From Rhodoferax sp. (GTDB lineage: Bacteria > Pseudomonadota > Gammaproteobacteria > Burkholderiales > Burkholderiaceae_C): a stretch of 64,000 nucleotides of DNA. The stretch is from contig JACKLL010000003.1 in the NCBI GenBank assembly GCA_024235935.1, positions 232,664 through 296,663 on the forward strand. The letters are read 5' to 3'. The notes beneath the pieces are model-generated. The model was given only the letters and a program-made list of their open reading frames with translations. It did not search any database and was not told the DNA's origin. Below are positions 21,793-31,444 of the stretch, in pieces. The position numbers were made by a program, and so were the translations under genes. The first letter of the stretch is position 1, and the number at the start of each line of letters is the position of its first letter.

Positions 21793-23007
21793 TCAGGCAA
21801 CCACTCTCTTGAATGGCAAGACTTTACCCGTCGTACAGGTGTCCAGATAGTCCGACCAGTGTTGCATCATCTTGGCGCGCTGTTTCAGGTAAGTGGCGTG
21901 GTTGTACGCCGCACTGACTTCGTTGCGCTCTTGATGCGCCAACTGCAGCTCGATGTGTGCATGCTCGAAACCCATCTCATGAAGCAGCGTGGACGCCACG
22001 CCACGGAAGCCGTGCCCGGTCATCCGGCCTTTGTAGCCCATGCGCTCCAGGGCCTTCAGGATTGTGTTGTTGCTCATGGACTTTTCATGATCGCGCTCGC
22101 CTGGGAACAGCATGACGCTGTGCCCGGAAATCAAATGCAAGGTTTTGAGCACGTTCACGGCCTGCACGGACAAGGGCACGATATGAGGCGTTTTCATCTT
22201 CATGCGACTGGCTGGAATATCCCAACGCGCCGCTTCAAGGTCGAATTCGTCCCAACGCGCGCCGATCAGCTCCGTAGTGCGCACGAAGGTCATCGCCATC
22301 AATTTCATCGCCAAACGCGTCATCGCAGCGCCTTTGTAGGCATCGATGTGGCGCAGGAGATCGGGCAGTTCTTTCCCATCGATACGCGCGAGGTTTTGCT
22401 TCTGACGCGACGCCAATACGTCGCTCGGCTTGATGTCGATTGCCGGGTTGCGCGTGGCCTTGCCATGGGCAACGGCATAGCGGAACACCTGGCTCGAAGT
22501 CTGTAGCGCCCGTTTTGCCAGATCGTTCACGCCTCGGGCCTCAATGGCCTTCAGCATCGCGACCAACTCTGGCGCCTGCACCTCCGACACAGGCCGCGTT
22601 CCAATGTGCGGGAACACGTTGGCTTCAAAGCGGCGCATCACCTGGCCTGCATGTTGTTCGCTGCGGACCTGCTTCCATTGCGCCCACCATGCGCGCGCCA
22701 CGGACTCGAAGGAGTTTTCAGCGGCCGTGAGACTTGCAAGCTTGTCAGCCTTTTTGATGACCATCGGGTCGGCGCCGGTGGCCATCACCTTGCGCGCCTT
22801 GTCGACGCCCTCACGAGCCTGCGCCAGCGATACATCGGGGTAAGCGCCCAATGACAATGTCTTTTCCTTGCCGAGCACCCGGTACTTGCAGCGCCACAAC
22901 TTCGAGCCGACTGGGTTCACAAGCAGGTACAGCCCCTTGCCATCGCTCAGCTTGATGGGCTTGGGGCCAGGCTTTGCCTTCTTCACTGCGGTGTCGGTCA
23001 AGGGCAT
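21793..23007 (-). CDS. P4-type tyrosine integrase
   Basis: This 404-residue protein has the N-terminal DUF4102 arm-binding domain (MPLTDTAVKKAKPGPKPIKL, YLLVNPVGSKLWRCKY). The C-terminal catalytic domain has the Arg in VRTTELIGARWDEF, the box HGFRGVASTLLHEMG, and the Tyr in AAYNHATYLKQR. It integrates and excises the island at tRNA-Asp. The frame is open from 23082, but MPLTDTAV at 23007 is the conserved family start. The gene start faces the tRNA, with four ATACCCCC repeats between them. Confidence 0.95.
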   Translation of the reverse strand: MPLTDTAVKKAKPGPKPIKLSDGKGLYLLVNPVGSKLWRCKYRVLGKEKTLSLGAYPDVSLAQAREGVDKARKVMATGADPMVIKKADKLASLTAAENSFESVARAWWAQWKQVRSEQHAGQVMRRFEANVFPHIGTRPVSEVQAPELVAMLKAIEARGVNDLAKRALQTSSQVFRYAVAHGKATRNPAIDIKPSDVLASRQKQNLARIDGKELPDLLRHIDAYKGAAMTRLAMKLMAMTFVRTTELIGARWDEFDLEAARWDIPASRMKMKTPHIVPLSVQAVNVLKTLHLISGHSVMLFPGERDHEKSMSNNTILKALERMGYKGRMTGHGFRGVASTLLHEMGFEHAHIELQLAHQERNEVSAAYNHATYLKQRAKMMQHWSDYLDTCTTGKVLPFKRVVA

Positions 23008-23038
23008 GGGGAACTCCCGAATTTGGTGTTTTCTGGAA

Positions 23039-23080
23039 ATACCCCCAGTCGGATACCCCCATACCCCCAAGAATACCCCC
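23039..23080. repeat. Four ATACCCCC direct repeats beside the integrase start
   Basis: Copies begin at 23039, 23053, 23061 and 23073. They lie between the integrase start and the tRNA-Asp attachment site, where arm-type integrase or excisionase binding sites are expected. Confidence 0.7.
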
Positions 23081-23126
23081 ATCAGACGTCGGTTTGCAAT
23101 GGTTCCTGTTGGACCGCAAAAAACAT

Positions 23127-23161
23127 AAAAGCCCCGTAAACACTGGGTTTGCGGGGCTTTT
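23127..23161 (-). terminator. Rho-independent terminator after the tRNA-Asp transcript
   Basis: The arms AAAAGCCCCG (23127..23136) and CGGGGCTTTT (23152..23161) form a strong hairpin with T-runs on both strands. It would end the gltX-tRNA transcript on the minus strand and shield it from the island. Confidence 0.8.
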
Positions 23162-23195
23162 TGCGGTCTGTATCGGACTTGCCGAAACGTATCCT

Positions 23196-23272
23196 TGGCG
23201 GAGTGGACGGGACTCGAACCCGCGACCCCCGGCGTGACAGGCCGGTATTCTAACCAACTGAACTACCACTCC
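23196..23272 (-). tRNA. tRNA-Asp(GTC)
   Basis: This 77-base gene has acceptor stem GGAGTGG/CCACTCC, anticodon loop CTGTCAC (GTC), T-loop TTCGAGT and encoded CCA. Its 3' end is the likely island attachment site. Confidence 0.97.
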
Positions 23273-23363
23273 TGGTAGCTGACGTTTCCTCTCTCGAGGC
23301 AAGTCACCTGCTCTTGCGAGCAAGCCGTCAACGACTTGTGCCTTTTGCACCTTGCGGTGTGTC

Positions 23364-23439
23364 TGGCGACCCCACGGGGATTCGAACCCCGGTACCTACC
23401 GTGAAAGGGTAGTGTCCTAGGCCTCTAGACGATGGGGTC
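23364..23439 (-). tRNA. tRNA-Glu(TTC)
   Basis: This 76-base gene has acceptor stem GACCCCA/TGGGGTC, anticodon loop CTTTCAC (TTC), T-loop TTCGAAT and encoded CCA. It lies in the same minus-strand cluster as tRNA-Ala and tRNA-Asp, downstream of gltX. Confidence 0.97.
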
Positions 23440-23509
23440 AAAGCCTTGGAACTCCGTTAAAAGCTCTCTGTCTCTTGCGAACCGTTTTACCGGCCCACTT
23501 GGAAATTGG

Positions 23510-23585
<76 letters not shown>

Positions 23586-23646
23586 CTGACTTCCGAAGCG
23601 TTTGACTGCTTCGTCAATTTCCGAGCCTCGAATTATAGCCAGAAAA

Positions 23647-25056
23647 TCAGGCCGTTCTGAGCCTCGCTATCACTTCTTCGCGAAGAAATAATTCAATGAC
23701 CGCATCGAGCGATGGCGTCTGGCTGGTTCCGAGCAACAAAACACGTGCAGCCATCGCCAGTTGCGGCATCTTCAGGCCGGTTGCGGCAAGTACTTCCTTG
23801 ATGGCTGAGGCAATCGCGGCACGGGTCCAGTCGCAGTCCGCCAGCTTGTCGGCCAGCAAAGCCACGGCCGGGCGCACGGCCTCGGTGACCAGGCGTTCCC
23901 GCTCGGCCGGATCGGCCTTCACCGGGGCATAGAAGCCACAGGCCCACTGCGCCAGCGCAACCGTCGTGTCGCAGCGGTCCTTGAACAATCCGCAGATGGC
24001 GACCAGCCGGCCATCGGTGACCTGAACACCCAATCGTTGCATCTGGGGCGCCACCATTGGTGCGAGCACGTCATCGGCCATGGCCTTGATGTACTGGGCA
24101 TTGACCCAGTTGAGCTTGGCGGCATCCCACTGTGCCGGGCTCTTGGCCAGGTGGGCACCATCGAACCATTGCACCAGTTGTGCGCGGTCGAACAGTTCAT
24201 CGTCACCGTGGCTCCAGCCCAGGCGCGAGAGGTAGTTGATCATGGCCTCGGGCAGGTAGCCGGCCTCCTCGTACTGCATCACGCTGACGGCGCCATGGCG
24301 CTTGGACAGCTTGTCGCCATCCGGTCCGAGGATCATCGGCACATGGCCGTACACCGGCAGCTCCGCACCCAGCGCACGCAGGATGTTGATCTGGCGCGGC
24401 GTGTTGTTGACATGGTCGTCCCCGCGCAGCACATGGCTGATCTGCATGTCCCAGTCATCCACGACCACGCAGAAGTTGTAGGTGGGCGTGCCATCCGGAC
24501 GCGCGATGATCAGGTCATCGAGCTCGCGGTTGCTGATCGTGATGCGGCCTTTGACGAGGTCGTCCCAGCTCACGTCGCCATCAAGCGGATTGCGAAAGCG
24601 CACCACGGGCGCGACACCCGGCGGCGGAACTGGCAGTTCCTTGCCGGGTTCGGGCCGCCAGCGACCGTCGTAACGCGGCTTGTCGCCGCGCGCACGCTGC
24701 GCTTCGCGCATCGCTTCGAGTTCGTCGGGCTGGCAGTAGCAGTGGTAGGCCGTGCCATCCACCAGCATCTGATCGATCACGGCGCGGTAGCGCTCCAGCC
24801 GCTGCATCTGGTAGAACGGCCCTTCGTCATAGCCCAGGTCGAGCCAGCGCATCGCGGCAATGATCTGGTCCACCGCTTCCTGGGTCGATCGCGCGACATC
24901 GGTGTCCTCGATGCGCAGGATGAAGTCGCCACCGAAATGGCGGGCAAAGGCCCACGAGAACAAGGCGGTGCGCGCCGTTCCCAGGTGCAGGAATCCGGTG
25001 GGCGAAGGGGCGATACGGGTACGAACTTTGCGCGTCATCGGGGTCTCGGGAGTCAT
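23647..25056 (-). CDS. gltX: Glutamyl-tRNA synthetase
   Basis: This 469-residue class I synthetase has the HIGH-type motif in APSPTGFLHLGTARTALFSW at the N-terminus and the KMSKS-type motif DKLSKRHGAVSVMQYEEAG near residue 250. It charges tRNA-Glu in the cytoplasm. Its length is normal. tRNA-Ala, tRNA-Glu and tRNA-Asp follow on the same strand, a conserved order in beta-proteobacteria. A second possible start, MTRKVRTRIA, lies six codons inside. Confidence 0.97.
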   Translation of the reverse strand: MTPETPMTRKVRTRIAPSPTGFLHLGTARTALFSWAFARHFGGDFILRIEDTDVARSTQEAVDQIIAAMRWLDLGYDEGPFYQMQRLERYRAVIDQMLVDGTAYHCYCQPDELEAMREAQRARGDKPRYDGRWRPEPGKELPVPPPGVAPVVRFRNPLDGDVSWDDLVKGRITISNRELDDLIIARPDGTPTYNFCVVVDDWDMQISHVLRGDDHVNNTPRQINILRALGAELPVYGHVPMILGPDGDKLSKRHGAVSVMQYEEAGYLPEAMINYLSRLGWSHGDDELFDRAQLVQWFDGAHLAKSPAQWDAAKLNWVNAQYIKAMADDVLAPMVAPQMQRLGVQVTDGRLVAICGLFKDRCDTTVALAQWACGFYAPVKADPAERERLVTEAVRPAVALLADKLADCDWTRAAIASAIKEVLAATGLKMPQLAMAARVLLLGTSQTPSLDAVIELFLREEVIARLRTA

Positions 25057-25099
25057 GGACAGGCCTTCTCTTCAAAGCTGCGCAGCGCACTGGCGTTGC

Positions 25100-26314
25100 T
25101 CATAGGGCGGCAAATCCGTGCATCAGATCGGCCTTCAGGTCACCGACGTGCTCCAGCCCGACGGCGAGTCGCACCAGACCCTGGCCAATCCCGGCGACCT
25201 GGCGCTGGGCCTCTGTCAGGCGGCCGTGCGAGGTACTGGCGGGGTGCGACAACAGCGACTTCACGTCGCCCAGGTTGGTACACAGGCCGATCACCTTCGT
25301 GGTGTCGAGCAGCTTGAAGGCCCGAGCGCGGGCTTGCTGCGGATCATCGGCGCGCAAGTCGAACGACAACACCGCCCCGCCCTTGCCAGACTGCTGCGCC
25401 ATCGCCAGCGCATGCTGGGGATGGCTGGGCAGGGCAGGGTAATACACGCGCGAGACCTGCGGCTGCTGCTCCAGCCAAGTGGCCAGCTCCATCGCACGCT
25501 GGCACTGCGCTTCCATGCGGATACCCAGCGTCTCCATCCCCTTGAGAACCACCCAGGCATTGAACGGCGACAGCGTCATGCCGGCACTGCGCAGCACCGG
25601 CATCAGCGCCTCGTCCACCAGTTTGCGGGTCGTGCAAATGGCGCCAGCCATGACACGGCCCTGGCCGTCGAGGTATTTGGTGCCGGAATGCACGATCAGG
25701 TCGGCGCCCAGCTCCACCGGGCGCTGCAGCGCCGGTGTACAGAAGCAGTTGTCCACGGCCAGCATCGCACCAGCGTCGTGGGCGATATCGGCCAGCGCAC
25801 GGATGTCGCAGACATCGGTCAGCGGGTTGGTGGGCGTCTCGGCGAACAGCAGCCGGGTGTTGGGCTTGACAGCCGCCTTCCACTGCGCCACGTCGGTCTG
25901 CGAGACGAAGATGCTCTGCACGCCGAACTTACCGAACTCGCTGGCGATCAGCTTGATGGTCGAGCCGAACATCGAATGCGAGCACACGACGTGATCGCCG
26001 GCCTTGAGCAGGCCCATGCACATCAGCAGGATCGCGGACATGCCGCTGGCCGTGGCAATGGCCGCCTCGGTGCCCTCGAGCGCGGCCAGCCGCAGCTCCA
26101 TGCTGGTGACCGTGGGGTTGCCCAGGCGGCTGTACGTATAGCCCTGCTCTTCGCCGCCAAAGCGGCGCGCCGCCGTTTCCGCGTCGGGCTGCACATAGCC
26201 GCTGGTCAAGTACAGGGCCTCGGAGTTCTCGCCGAACTGGCTTCGGTCGACAGCCGCGTGAACGGCCAGGGTGTCGCGGTGCAAGGCACCGGGAAGATGG
26301 GTGTCGTCGGTCAT
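25100..26314 (-). CDS. metZ: O-succinylhomoserine sulfhydrylase
   Basis: This 404-residue enzyme belongs to the Cys/Met metabolism PLP family. The PLP-lysine box HSGTKYLDGQGRVMAGAI and the cofactor-binding stretch ATASGMSAILL are present. It makes homocysteine from O-succinylhomoserine and sulfide. It overlaps the purF stop by 4 bp (ATGA), so the two are coupled, as in many Burkholderiales. A related gamma-synthase function cannot be fully excluded, but the purF-metZ context supports the call. Confidence 0.92.
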   Translation of the reverse strand: MTDDTHLPGALHRDTLAVHAAVDRSQFGENSEALYLTSGYVQPDAETAARRFGGEEQGYTYSRLGNPTVTSMELRLAALEGTEAAIATASGMSAILLMCMGLLKAGDHVVCSHSMFGSTIKLIASEFGKFGVQSIFVSQTDVAQWKAAVKPNTRLLFAETPTNPLTDVCDIRALADIAHDAGAMLAVDNCFCTPALQRPVELGADLIVHSGTKYLDGQGRVMAGAICTTRKLVDEALMPVLRSAGMTLSPFNAWVVLKGMETLGIRMEAQCQRAMELATWLEQQPQVSRVYYPALPSHPQHALAMAQQSGKGGAVLSFDLRADDPQQARARAFKLLDTTKVIGLCTNLGDVKSLLSHPASTSHGRLTEAQRQVAGIGQGLVRLAVGLEHVGDLKADLMHGFAAL

Positions 26315-27819
26315 GGCGAATCGGACTGGTTGGAGAGTGCGGCGCGGCTGTCGTCCTCGTCATCCTCGCTGCCGGTCTCGACGCGGCTGGCGCTCATGCG
26401 CGCAATATCGTCCGCGGTGATGTCACCGGTGACATACACACCGTCGAAACACGATGCGTCGAAGCCGTCGACGCGCTTGCTGAGGCTGCCGATCGCGCTT
26501 TTCATCGCGTCGACGTCCTGGTAGATCAGGGCATCGCAGCCGATGATCTGGCGGATCTCTTCCACCGATCGGTTGTGCGCCACCAGTTCGTCGCTGGTGG
26601 GCATGTCGATGCCATAGACGTTGGGATACCGCACCGGCGGCGCAGCACTGGCCAGATAGACCTTGCGCGCACCCGCGTCACGTGCCATCTGCACGATCTC
26701 GCGGCTGGTCGTTCCCCGCACGATGGAGTCGTCCACGAGCAGCACATTGCGGCCCTTGAATTCGCTCGGAATCACGTTGAGCTTCTGGCGTACCGATTTC
26801 TTGCGCACCGCCTGTCCCGGCATGATGAAGGTGCGGCCCACGTAGCGGTTCTTCACAAAGGCCTCGCGGTACGGCAAGCCCAGCAACTGCGCCAGCTGTG
26901 CCGCACTCGGTCGGCTCGACTCGGGGATCGGGATCACCACGTCGATCTCGTTCGGCGGCACGGTGGAGACCACCCGCTTGGCCAGCGTCGAACCCAGATT
27001 CAGCCGCGCCTGGTAGACCGAGATGCCGTCGAGCACGGAGTCCGGCCGCGCCAGGTAGACAAACTCGAATATGCACGGCGAGAGCTGCGTCTTCTCGGCA
27101 CATTGCTGGGCGTGCACCTTGCCACTCAAGTCGATGAAGACCGCCTCACCCGGATCGATGTTGCGCACGAACTGGTGGCCGGTGCCCTCCAGCGCTACGG
27201 ACTCGCTGGCCACCATCGTGGTGTCGTCGCCCTGGCCCAGGCAAAGCGGCCGGATGCCGAACGGGTCGCGAAACGCCAGTACCCCATGACCAGCAATCAG
27301 CGTGATCACCGCATACGAGCCGCGTACCCGACGATGCACGTTGCGCACGGCCGCAAACAGGTCTGCAGGTTGCAGCGGCAGGCCTCGCGAGACGGTTTCG
27401 ACCTCGTGCGCCAGCACGTTGAGCAGGACTTCGGAGTCGCTCTCGGTGTTGATGTGGCGGTGGTCGGTCATGAACAGCTCGGACTTGAGCGCCTGCGCAT
27501 TGGTCAGGTTGCCGTTGTGTACCAGCACGATGCCGAAGGGCGCGTTCACATAGAAGGGCTGCGCCTCTTCTTCGCTGTAGGCATTGCCAGCCGTGGGATA
27601 CCGCACCTGGCCCAGCCCGCAGGAGCCTGGCAAGGCGCGCATGTTGCGGGTGCGGAACACGTCGCGCACCAGACCCTTGGCCTTGTGGATGAAGAACTTG
27701 CGTTCCTGCTGCGTCACGATGCCGGCTGCGTCCTGCCCGCGGTGCTGCAACAGCAGCAAGGCGTCATAGAGCAATTGATTGACCGGGGTGTTGCTGACAA
27801 CACCAACAATTCCACACAT
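26311..27819 (-). CDS. purF: Amidophosphoribosyltransferase
   Basis: This 502-residue protein starts MCGIVGVV, so the catalytic Cys2 follows the initiator Met directly with no propeptide. The glutaminase domain has LLLQHRGQDAAGI and the PRTase domain has the PRPP loop NVLLVDDSIVRGTT. It catalyses the first step of purine synthesis. The gene lies between cvpA and metZ. Confidence 0.97.
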   Translation of the reverse strand: MCGIVGVVSNTPVNQLLYDALLLLQHRGQDAAGIVTQQERKFFIHKAKGLVRDVFRTRNMRALPGSCGLGQVRYPTAGNAYSEEEAQPFYVNAPFGIVLVHNGNLTNAQALKSELFMTDHRHINTESDSEVLLNVLAHEVETVSRGLPLQPADLFAAVRNVHRRVRGSYAVITLIAGHGVLAFRDPFGIRPLCLGQGDDTTMVASESVALEGTGHQFVRNIDPGEAVFIDLSGKVHAQQCAEKTQLSPCIFEFVYLARPDSVLDGISVYQARLNLGSTLAKRVVSTVPPNEIDVVIPIPESSRPSAAQLAQLLGLPYREAFVKNRYVGRTFIMPGQAVRKKSVRQKLNVIPSEFKGRNVLLVDDSIVRGTTSREIVQMARDAGARKVYLASAAPPVRYPNVYGIDMPTSDELVAHNRSVEEIRQIIGCDALIYQDVDAMKSAIGSLSKRVDGFDASCFDGVYVTGDITADDIARMSASRVETGSEDDEDDSRAALSNQSDSP

Positions 27820-27879
27820 AGTTTGTTCCTGCTGGAGAATTACCCGCTGGCCATGCCAGCAGCTGTTTACCGACGCTCG

Positions 27880-28365
27880 CTAGGGCAGATACCTGCCGAA
27901 TTCCTGTGGCAATACCGGCTTGAGTCCCCGGACCGTCGCCGTCGCCCACGTTGCACCGACCGACTCGGTCCACCAGGCATCCCCCTGCAAAGGCGTCATG
28001 CTCACCAGCACAGCCGCCGCCAACACCACCACCACGCCCCGCATCGCGCCAAATACTGCGCCCAGGACCCGGTCCGCAGGGCGCAATCCGGCAACCTGGA
28101 ACAGACGGCTGACCAGCCAGGTCAGGATCGAGCCCGCGAACACCGCGCCGATGAACACCACCACGAACCCGGCCGCGTACCGGATGGTCTCGCTCGAGCC
28201 GGCCATCGGCAGGTAGTTGGCCGCTGCCGGTGCGAACCACTGGGCCAGCAAGAAAGCCGCAAACCAGGTCGCCAGCGACAGCACCTCGTACACCAGGCCG
28301 CGCCAGGCGCCGATGGCCAGCGACAAGAGCATCAGTACAAGAAAAATCCAGTCCAGCGCAACCAT
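27880..28365 (-). CDS. cvpA: CvpA family membrane protein
   Basis: This 161-residue protein has four hydrophobic segments, starting WIFLVLMLLSLAIGAWRGL. The region LRPADRVLGAVFGAMRG is typical of the family. CvpA is an inner-membrane protein needed for colicin V export and envelope stress tolerance. It is placed directly before purF, its usual neighbour, and after the SPOR gene. Confidence 0.94.
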   Translation of the reverse strand: MVALDWIFLVLMLLSLAIGAWRGLVYEVLSLATWFAAFLLAQWFAPAAANYLPMAGSSETIRYAAGFVVVFIGAVFAGSILTWLVSRLFQVAGLRPADRVLGAVFGAMRGVVVVLAAAVLVSMTPLQGDAWWTESVGATWATATVRGLKPVLPQEFGRYLP

Positions 28366-28379
28366 CGGCCTGTCCTGCG

Positions 28380-29201
28380 TTACAAGGTCAGGATGGCGAC
28401 CGACAGGTTCAGCTTGCGGATCTTGTCTGCTGCCTTCGTGGCCTCGCCCTTGTCGGTGAAGGGTCCCACCCGTACCCGGGTGCGCTCGCCGTCCGATGTC
28501 TTCACCACCTGGGTATAGGTCTTGAGGCCCGCAGCCTCTACCTTGAGCCGCACTTCACGCGCCTTGGCCGCGTCGGCGAACGCGCCGACCTGCACCACGA
28601 AACGCTCATCCGACGCTGCCGCAGCCTTGGCGCTGGCGGCCGACTTGGCGCTGCCCGTGGCTGCCGGCGGACTGCTGCTCGCGGCTGCCACGGCGGTCTT
28701 GCTGCCGGCCACCGGGCGACCTTCCAGCAAGGCGCGCGCCTTCTTGGCATCCAGCGCCTTGGCTTCAGCAATTTCTGCCGCGGAGGAAGATGGCTTTTCT
28801 GGTGCCGGCGCCGGTGCAGCGGCAAGCGGCGCGGCGGGGGCCACGGCGGGGGCGACAGCGGCCTTGGGTTGTGGATCGGCCGGCTTGGCGGCCACTGCCG
28901 GCTCGGTCTCGGTTGCGGCTGGCGCGGAAACCGCGGCGGCTGCGGCCGTGTTCGTGGCAGCCGGCGGCATCACCAGCGGCTTGGCCTTGCCGGGGTCGAC
29001 GATATCGATCGGCAGATCGACCGGAATCGACCGGGGCTGGTTGTCGAAGATCAACGGAAAACCGATGACACCCGCCAGCACCAGCACCGCGGCGCCGATC
29101 AGCCGATGCATCGCACGGCGGCGCACGGCTTCCACCGTCTGTGCCGGAGCGACCGACGCCGATGGCTCGTCGCGGCCTTTGCGGAACTTGAACAAAGCCA
29201 T
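28380..29201 (-). CDS. SPOR-domain protein, DedD-like
   Basis: This 273-residue protein has a short cytoplasmic N-terminus, one membrane segment (LIGAAVLVLAGVIGFPLIF), a long Ala/Pro/Lys-rich linker and a C-terminal SPOR domain (FVVQVGAFADAAKAREVR, TRVRVGPFTDKGEA). SPOR domains bind glycan strands lacking side stems at the division septum. Its place between folC and cvpA matches dedD in other proteobacteria. Confidence 0.92.
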   Translation of the reverse strand: MALFKFRKGRDEPSASVAPAQTVEAVRRRAMHRLIGAAVLVLAGVIGFPLIFDNQPRSIPVDLPIDIVDPGKAKPLVMPPAATNTAAAAAVSAPAATETEPAVAAKPADPQPKAAVAPAVAPAAPLAAAPAPAPEKPSSSAAEIAEAKALDAKKARALLEGRPVAGSKTAVAAASSSPPAATGSAKSAASAKAAAASDERFVVQVGAFADAAKAREVRLKVEAAGLKTYTQVVKTSDGERTRVRVGPFTDKGEATKAADKIRKLNLSVAILTL

Positions 29202-29210
29202 GAGGGGGGT

Positions 29211-30512
29211 TTACGGGTTCATGTGTCTGGCGGAAAGGCGCGGAACGCCGTCCTTCAACACGCCACCCACGGTATGGAACGATCCAAAGACGACGATTCT
29301 ATCAGCCGGGTCCGCCGCAGCGACGGCTGCCTGCAGCGCATGCACCGGGTCGCCGAAGGCCTGCGCCGAGGCATCGCCACGCTTGTTGACGCCTTGCCAA
29401 TGTGCGCACAGGCGCACACCGGTTTCGGCCCGGGCGATCGGCAGATCCGTGAAATACCAGCGGTCGATGATCGGATTGAGCCGCTCGAACATCGGCAGCA
29501 GGTCCTTGTCCGCCATGGCGCCGAATATGGCGTGGGTGGTCGGGAAGAAGCCCATCGCGTCCAGATTCACCGCCAGCGCCGCCGCGGCATGCGGGTTGTG
29601 CGCCACGTCCAGCACCAGCGTCGGCTCGCCCGGAACGATCTGGAACCGGCCGGGCAAGGCCACCATGGCCAGCCCGTTGCGCACCGCCTGCGCCGTCACC
29701 GGAATGCGCTCGCGCAAGGCCGTCAGCGCCGCCAGCACGCCGCTGGCATTGAGCAGCTGGTTGGCGCCACGCAGCGCCGGGTACGCCAGCCCGGCATAGC
29801 GCCGGTCGCGCCCGGCCCAGGCCCACTGCTGCTTGTCGCCGGAAAAATTGAAGTCCACGCCCAGCCGCCACAGATCGGCGCCGATCTCCAGCGCATGGTC
29901 GACCACACTTTGCGGCGGCACCGGATCGCTGACGATGACCGGGCGCCCGGTGCGCATGATGCCGGCCTTCTCGCGGCCGATGCTCTCGCGGTCCGGCCCC
30001 AGGAACTCCATGTGGTCCAGATCGACACTGGTGATGATGGCGCAGTCGGGGTCGATGATATTGACCGCATCCAGCCGCCCACCCAGCCCCACCTCGAGGA
30101 TCACGACGTCCAGTTCGGCACGCGCCATCAGGTCCAGGATGGCCAGCGTGGAGAATTCGAAATAGGTCAGCGACACGTCCGGCGGCACCTGGCATCGCGC
30201 CCGCTCCACCCGCTCGAAGGCGTCCACCAAGGGGTCGATAGCCACCGCTTCCCCCTTGAGGCGCAGCCGCTCCTCGAAGTGCACCAGATGCGGCGAGGTG
30301 TAGACGCCGGTCTTGTAGCCGCTCTCACCCAGAATCGCCTCGAGCATGGCGCAGGTCGAGCCCTTGCCATTGGTGCCCGCCACGGTGATCACCGGGCAGT
30401 GGAACTGGATTCCCATGCGCTGTGCGACGGCGCGCACGCGGTCCAGGCCCATGTCGATGTTCTTGGGGTGCAGCCGCTCGCAATGGTCGAGCCAGTCCTG
30501 GAGTGTTTTCAT
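29211..30512 (-). CDS. folC: Bifunctional folylpolyglutamate/dihydrofolate synthase
   Basis: This 433-residue Mur-ligase-type enzyme has the ATP loop VAGTNGKGSTCAML, the stretch TSPHLVHFEERLRLKG, and the C-terminal DVAHNPHAAAAL. It adds glutamate to folates and makes dihydrofolate. I chose MKTLQDWLDHCERLHPKNID at 30512, the conserved family start. The frame extends to 30593 but without homology. The gene is divergent from the ArsC-like gene, 43 bp away. Confidence 0.95.
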   Translation of the reverse strand: MKTLQDWLDHCERLHPKNIDMGLDRVRAVAQRMGIQFHCPVITVAGTNGKGSTCAMLEAILGESGYKTGVYTSPHLVHFEERLRLKGEAVAIDPLVDAFERVERARCQVPPDVSLTYFEFSTLAILDLMARAELDVVILEVGLGGRLDAVNIIDPDCAIITSVDLDHMEFLGPDRESIGREKAGIMRTGRPVIVSDPVPPQSVVDHALEIGADLWRLGVDFNFSGDKQQWAWAGRDRRYAGLAYPALRGANQLLNASGVLAALTALRERIPVTAQAVRNGLAMVALPGRFQIVPGEPTLVLDVAHNPHAAAALAVNLDAMGFFPTTHAIFGAMADKDLLPMFERLNPIIDRWYFTDLPIARAETGVRLCAHWQGVNKRGDASAQAFGDPVHALQAAVAAADPADRIVVFGSFHTVGGVLKDGVPRLSARHMNP

Positions 30513-30555
30513 GCGATGCATATTGTCGCGTACCGTCTTGCGGCATGATGCTGCC

Positions 30556-30918
30556 ATGTCGACCCAACCCATCACCCTGTACGGCATTCGCAACTGCGAT
30601 ACCGTGAAGAAAGCGCGCCAGTGGCTGGAAGACCGTCACATGGCGTACACCTTCCATGATTTCAAGACCCAGGGCGTCCCGCCCGAGCGCCTGGACCACT
30701 GGCTGGCCCAGGCCGGCTGGGAGACGCTGCTCAACCGCAAGGGCACGACCTGGCGCAAGCTCGACCCGGCCGTCCAGGCCGGTGCCGGCGATGCGGCCGG
30801 TGCACGGGCCGTGATGCTTGAACACGCCAGCGTCATCAAGCGGCCGGTCGTCGAATGGGGCCCGACCGCCGCCGTCAGCGTCGGATTCAAGGCCGAGGAC
30901 TGGCAAGAGCGCGCCTGA
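30556..30918 (+). CDS. ArsC/Spx-family protein, YffB-like
   Basis: This 120-residue thioredoxin-fold protein starts with ITLYGIRNCDTVKKARQWLE. The single redox Cys sits where ArsC proteins have theirs. The later region VIKRPVVEW is the conserved Arg-Pro segment. YffB-type members are glutathione-linked reductases of unclear substrate. True arsenate reductase activity is not shown. It is divergent from folC. Confidence 0.9.
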   Translation: MSTQPITLYGIRNCDTVKKARQWLEDRHMAYTFHDFKTQGVPPERLDHWLAQAGWETLLNRKGTTWRKLDPAVQAGAGDAAGARAVMLEHASVIKRPVVEWGPTAAVSVGFKAEDWQERA

Positions 30919-31110
30919 CCTGCCAGGTGGGCCTGGGCGCTTCCTGACGCCCGTTCAAGGTTCTCGCCGCTGCGGCCAGCACCCGTGGCCTAAAATCCCG
31001 GCTTCGCGCAAACCGGGCCCGGTTTGCCGGCTTGGCCTGCAGCGGTCTTCTGCGCCCCGTGCCTGGCCGGTACACACGTCCTGCCCCGCAACTAGGAAAC
31101 CCAGCTCTCC

Positions 31111-31428
31111 ATGATCACCGAGAAATTCGACGGCGTCTCCGTCACGACCAAGGCCAACGTCTATTTCGACGGCAAATGCGTCAGCCATGCCTTCACCCTC
31201 GCCGACGGCACGAAGAAGTCCATCGGCGTCGTGTTGCCGGCCACGTTGAGCTTTTCCACCGCAGCGGCCGAAATCATGGAATGTGTGGGCGGCGCCTGCG
31301 AATACCGGCTCGCCGGGACCGACGCCTGGCTGCGCTCGGCGGCTGGCGAGTCGTTCCATATCCCGGCCAACAGCCGGTTCGACATCCGCGTCACCGAGCC
31401 GTACCACTACATCTGCCACTACGCTTGA
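31111..31428 (+). CDS. ppnP: Pyrimidine/purine nucleoside phosphorylase
   Basis: This 105-residue cupin-fold protein (formerly DUF1255) has the pattern EKFDGVSVTTKANVYFDGKC, GVVLPATLSFST and FHIPANSRFDIRV. It splits several nucleosides with phosphate. Its length is normal. It lies 16 bp before argG on the same strand. Confidence 0.93.
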   Translation: MITEKFDGVSVTTKANVYFDGKCVSHAFTLADGTKKSIGVVLPATLSFSTAAAEIMECVGGACEYRLAGTDAWLRSAAGESFHIPANSRFDIRVTEPYHYICHYA

Positions 31429-31444
31429 CTTCAGGAACCCTTTC

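Noticed and set aside
26575..30548. Two long plus-strand frames opposite purF to folC
   Set aside because: Arg/His/Gln-rich shadows of well-supported minus-strand genes.
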